Assembly: GCA_003602605.1 (NCBI GenBank)
Contig: QQRW01000028.1
Location: forward strand, 169,129-215,011
DNA length: 45,883 nucleotides
Source of the DNA: Candidatus Poseidoniales archaeon
Lineage (GTDB): Archaea > Thermoplasmatota > Poseidoniia > Poseidoniales > Poseidoniaceae
Direction of reading: 5' to 3'
Numbering within the stretch: position 1 is the first letter of the stretch; each line of letters begins with the position of its first letter. Shown here in pieces: positions 44,093-45,883 of this stretch. The notes under the pieces were generated by a model. The model searched no databases. It saw only the letters and a list, made by a program, of their open reading frames with translations, and was not told the origin of the DNA. The translations under genes were made by a program, and so were the position numbers.

Positions 44093-45544
44093 ATGTTTGA
44101 GTGCAAAGTCTGTGGTCTTCTTTCTTTGGGAGGCACAGCTTGCCCGGCATGCGGAAGTCTACTTTTGGTCGATTTGACCCTTGTAGACGACGATTCAAGT
44201 CCCCTTCCAACCGAAGTTCCTGGATTAGATGATGCTGTTGCCTCATGGTATGAACTCGAAGGAATTGAACAACCAACGCCTTCGGAAGAAGAACCACCAC
44301 AATCGCCTTCAAGTACGGGTTCCCTTCCTTTTGGATTCTCCGGTGAATCAAACACAAATGTCTCGAGATTGCCGTTTGGTGTGGGGAGTTACGCTACTGG
44401 AATGCCCTTTGCTGCAGATGATGAGGCGCTTCCATTGGTGAGTGAACAAACCCATCAAACAACATCACCAGCAGAGGTTCAACACGGAACAACACCTCCA
44501 ACTCCACTCCAAACAAAACCCCTTCCACCTTCGCCTCCTCGTCCAGAGACTGCTCCAGTACGATCTGTCCCAGAACCACTATCACTGCCCACTGTCGAGC
44601 CAGATACAGTCTCACAACCAGTATACATACCGCCGCAAACCCCGGCGCCGCAACCTGTTCCTGCTCCTACCGCCGATCCTCAAGTTGTCTCACCATTGCC
44701 TTCCCTCGAACCCCTACGTATCCAGCCTGCACCCTCTCTTCCGGATCATAATGTCATTGAGCCACAAGAAGTCCGGGTATCTGCCGTGGAACTGATGTCG
44801 CCCCCCTCTCAAGCCAATGAACCTCTCTTTGAAGAAGTCCCAGATATGTGGCGTATTGATGCTTCTCCGGTGAACATGGAAGAACTTTATGCTGCTGAGG
44901 AACAAGTCGTAGAAGTCGTACACTCCATGGATGAGGTCGAGGAGACATACATGCACGATACCGGTGTCGAAGATATGCATCCAGATTCGGGTATCATTTC
45001 GCTTGACTTGCACCCTGCCAAGGCGCTAGGGGTTAATTTGAACGGGATGCCTGAACTTGAAGAGGTGCTTGCTGAAGGATTCTATGCCATTGGCGAAGAA
45101 TCTTGGGCACAGGCAGCAATCTCATTCCAGAAAATGGCTGCTAAAATGCCTGGCGATTCAGCAGTATTCAACAACTACGGGCTGGCTCTTTTGCAACGTG
45201 CATTGGCCATGGCCAAAAGCAGTGATTTGGAACTTCAACAACTTTCATCGACGCAATTTGAGTCGGCAATTTTGGCTCTTCGTGAAGCTGCAAAATCATC
45301 GCCGGCGAACGGAACTATTCTTCTAAACCTCACGCACGCTTTGCTGGTGAGTGGGCGTGCGGAGAAGGCTTTGAACCTGCTTTTCATGTATCAAAAGCAC
45401 AATGAGAATACGCCAGAAAGTGCTAATTTGGAGGCTGCAACTTTGGTCAGTATGGGCGAAAGTGGTCGTGCTCTGGAAGTCCTAAAGGCAGTCGATCACG
45501 ATGCGACAATCGCCGCAAACATTGCTAAATTGACATATTCGTGA
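44093..45544 (+). CDS. Zinc-ribbon / Pro-rich / TPR-like protein
   Basis: The 483-aa soluble protein begins with a zinc ribbon (CKVCGLLSLGGTACPACG, residues 4-21). A ~230-residue low-complexity Pro/Ser/Thr-rich linker with many PxxP runs follows, then an acidic segment (MEELYAAEEQVVEVVHSMDEVEET). The C-terminal ~150-residue helical part looks like TPR repeats (GFYAIGEESWAQAAISFQKMAAKMPGDSAVFNNYGLALLQRAL; NGTILLNLTHALLVSGRAEKALNLLF). It has no signal or membrane helix. A scaffold or adaptor role is inferred. The start ATG at 44093 has GGGGA upstream. Confidence 0.82.
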   Translation: MFECKVCGLLSLGGTACPACGSLLLVDLTLVDDDSSPLPTEVPGLDDAVASWYELEGIEQPTPSEEEPPQSPSSTGSLPFGFSGESNTNVSRLPFGVGSYATGMPFAADDEALPLVSEQTHQTTSPAEVQHGTTPPTPLQTKPLPPSPPRPETAPVRSVPEPLSLPTVEPDTVSQPVYIPPQTPAPQPVPAPTADPQVVSPLPSLEPLRIQPAPSLPDHNVIEPQEVRVSAVELMSPPSQANEPLFEEVPDMWRIDASPVNMEELYAAEEQVVEVVHSMDEVEETYMHDTGVEDMHPDSGIISLDLHPAKALGVNLNGMPELEEVLAEGFYAIGEESWAQAAISFQKMAAKMPGDSAVFNNYGLALLQRALAMAKSSDLELQQLSSTQFESAILALREAAKSSPANGTILLNLTHALLVSGRAEKALNLLFMYQKHNENTPESANLEAATLVSMGESGRALEVLKAVDHDATIAANIAKLTYS

Positions 45545-45720
45545 TTTTGAAGTTCGGAAAACGACTCGATTTTCATCATTAAAATAGACTCGACTCGGAG
45601 AATTTACTGCACGAGAAATTGAAATTTTTTGGCAAAATTTGGGTGTTGCCAAATGGCGCTCAATGGGTCATTCTATTGCGAAATTTTTGTGCCATTTCTC
45701 CGAGGCCCAAACCGATTCGT
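45545..45720. other. AT-rich intergenic stretch
   Basis: There is no convincing ORF on either strand; the 65-aa minus-strand ORF of the track looks random. It contains several A/T runs (AAATTTTTT, GAAATTTTT) that could be promoter or terminator material, three GACTCG copies near 45563-45597, and the hairpin listed separately. Confidence 0.5.
45628..45653 (+). terminator. 8-bp inverted repeat, possible terminator
   Basis: TTTGGCAA - 10-nt loop - TTGCCAAA is a perfect 8-bp inverted repeat, 84 bp after the stop of the TPR-like gene. It is preceded by a T-run (TTTTTT, 45625-45630) rather than followed by one. It may end the plus-strand transcript or insulate the segment to its right; function is not shown. 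Confidence 0.35.
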
Positions 45721-45756
45721 TGATATATGGGTGGTAAGTCGGGGGGATGCTTAAGC

Positions 45757-45858
45757 ACCCTGGTATGCCATGTATCGGGGGAAGGGCAGAGGAGAACCGT
45801 CCCTGAGGAGGCGGTTTTCTGTAGAAGCCGAATTGGCATGAATTAGATACCGAAGGGT
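45757..45858 (+). ncRNA. Structured RNA candidate (possibly continues off-window)
   Basis: A nested fold can be drawn by hand. ACCCT (45757-45761) pairs with AGGGT (45854-45858), GGTAT (45762-45766) with ATACC (45847-45851), GCCA (45767-45770) with TGGC (45834-45837), and inside these GAGAACCG (45792-45799) with CGGTTTTC (45812-45819). The segment is visibly richer in G than the AT-rich stretch before it and holds no good ORF. TGATATAT (45721-45728) is a possible TATA element upstream. The family is not identified. Short stretches such as GGTAAGTCGGGGGG and CTGAGGAGGCGG recall the Alu part of archaeal SRP RNA, but the match is too weak to name it. The gene may start before 45757 and extend beyond the window. 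Confidence 0.35.
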
Positions 45859-45883
45859 TACTCATATGGTGTGTGATAACATA

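Noticed and set aside
45843-45851. TTAGATACC, resembling a conserved 16S rRNA string
   Set aside because: Only these few bases match; the flanking sequence does not look like 16S rRNA and the match is likely chance.

Overview
The window reads as a chromosomal segment of a marine euryarchaeon. The best fit is Candidatus Poseidoniales (Marine Group II, Thermoplasmatota), although no rRNA is present to prove it. Archaeal markers are uS15 of the archaeal/eukaryotic long type, archaeal-type GluRS and PheT, archaeosine synthase (ArcS), the RNase P protein Rpp21/Rnp4, a CRM-domain protein and type II GAPDH. These sit among very large secreted or membrane proteins with Ig-like, propeller and Asp-rich repeats, and beside bacterial-looking DnaJ and zinc-lid adenylate kinase. 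Genes are tightly packed: several neighbours are 3-10 bp apart, and two convergent pairs share their stop codons. I see no tRNA, IS element, CRISPR array or prophage.

Layout. (1) 1-11.5 kb: a surface/secreted block, with the 3' part of a giant Asp-rich repeat protein, a 1848-aa membrane-anchored exoprotein, a small unknown protein and a lipoprotein metalloprotease. (2) 11.5-17.2 kb: a small membrane protein, a pyroglutamyl-peptidase/Nudix fusion, an unknown protein, an ExoA-like glycosyltransferase, a membrane zinc-ribbon protein, DnaJ and an acidic coiled-coil protein. (3) 17.3-25.5 kb: a membrane exoprotein on the minus strand, then ArcS, S15, a RecJ-like protein with eroded DHH motifs, a helical protein and a membrane zinc-ribbon protein. 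(4) 25.5-34.7 kb: two minus-strand units, [exoprotein - rnhB - gltX - CBS] and [GXGXG/GltS-like - pheT], with a small plus-strand gene between them. (5) 34.8-45.5 kb: GAPDH, a giant S8 protease, then adk - rnp4 - CRM protein - ArsB/NhaD transporter, and a zinc-ribbon/TPR protein. (6) The last 339 bp have no convincing gene but hold a hairpin and a strongly folded, G-rich segment that may be the start of a structural RNA.

Functionally the window mixes information processing (tRNA charging and modification, ribosome, RNase P, RNase HII) with a protein-degrading, surface-oriented lifestyle (S8 protease, lipoprotein zincin, pyroglutamyl peptidase, large exoproteins). The points most worth following are a shared cytosolic C-terminal tail (GLPxGWTxxQWxHxG) on two unrelated giant exoproteins, the Pcp-Nudix fusion, the decayed RecJ-like protein beside S15, the domain-swapped pseudo-glutamate-synthase beside pheT, and the folded RNA candidate at the right edge.
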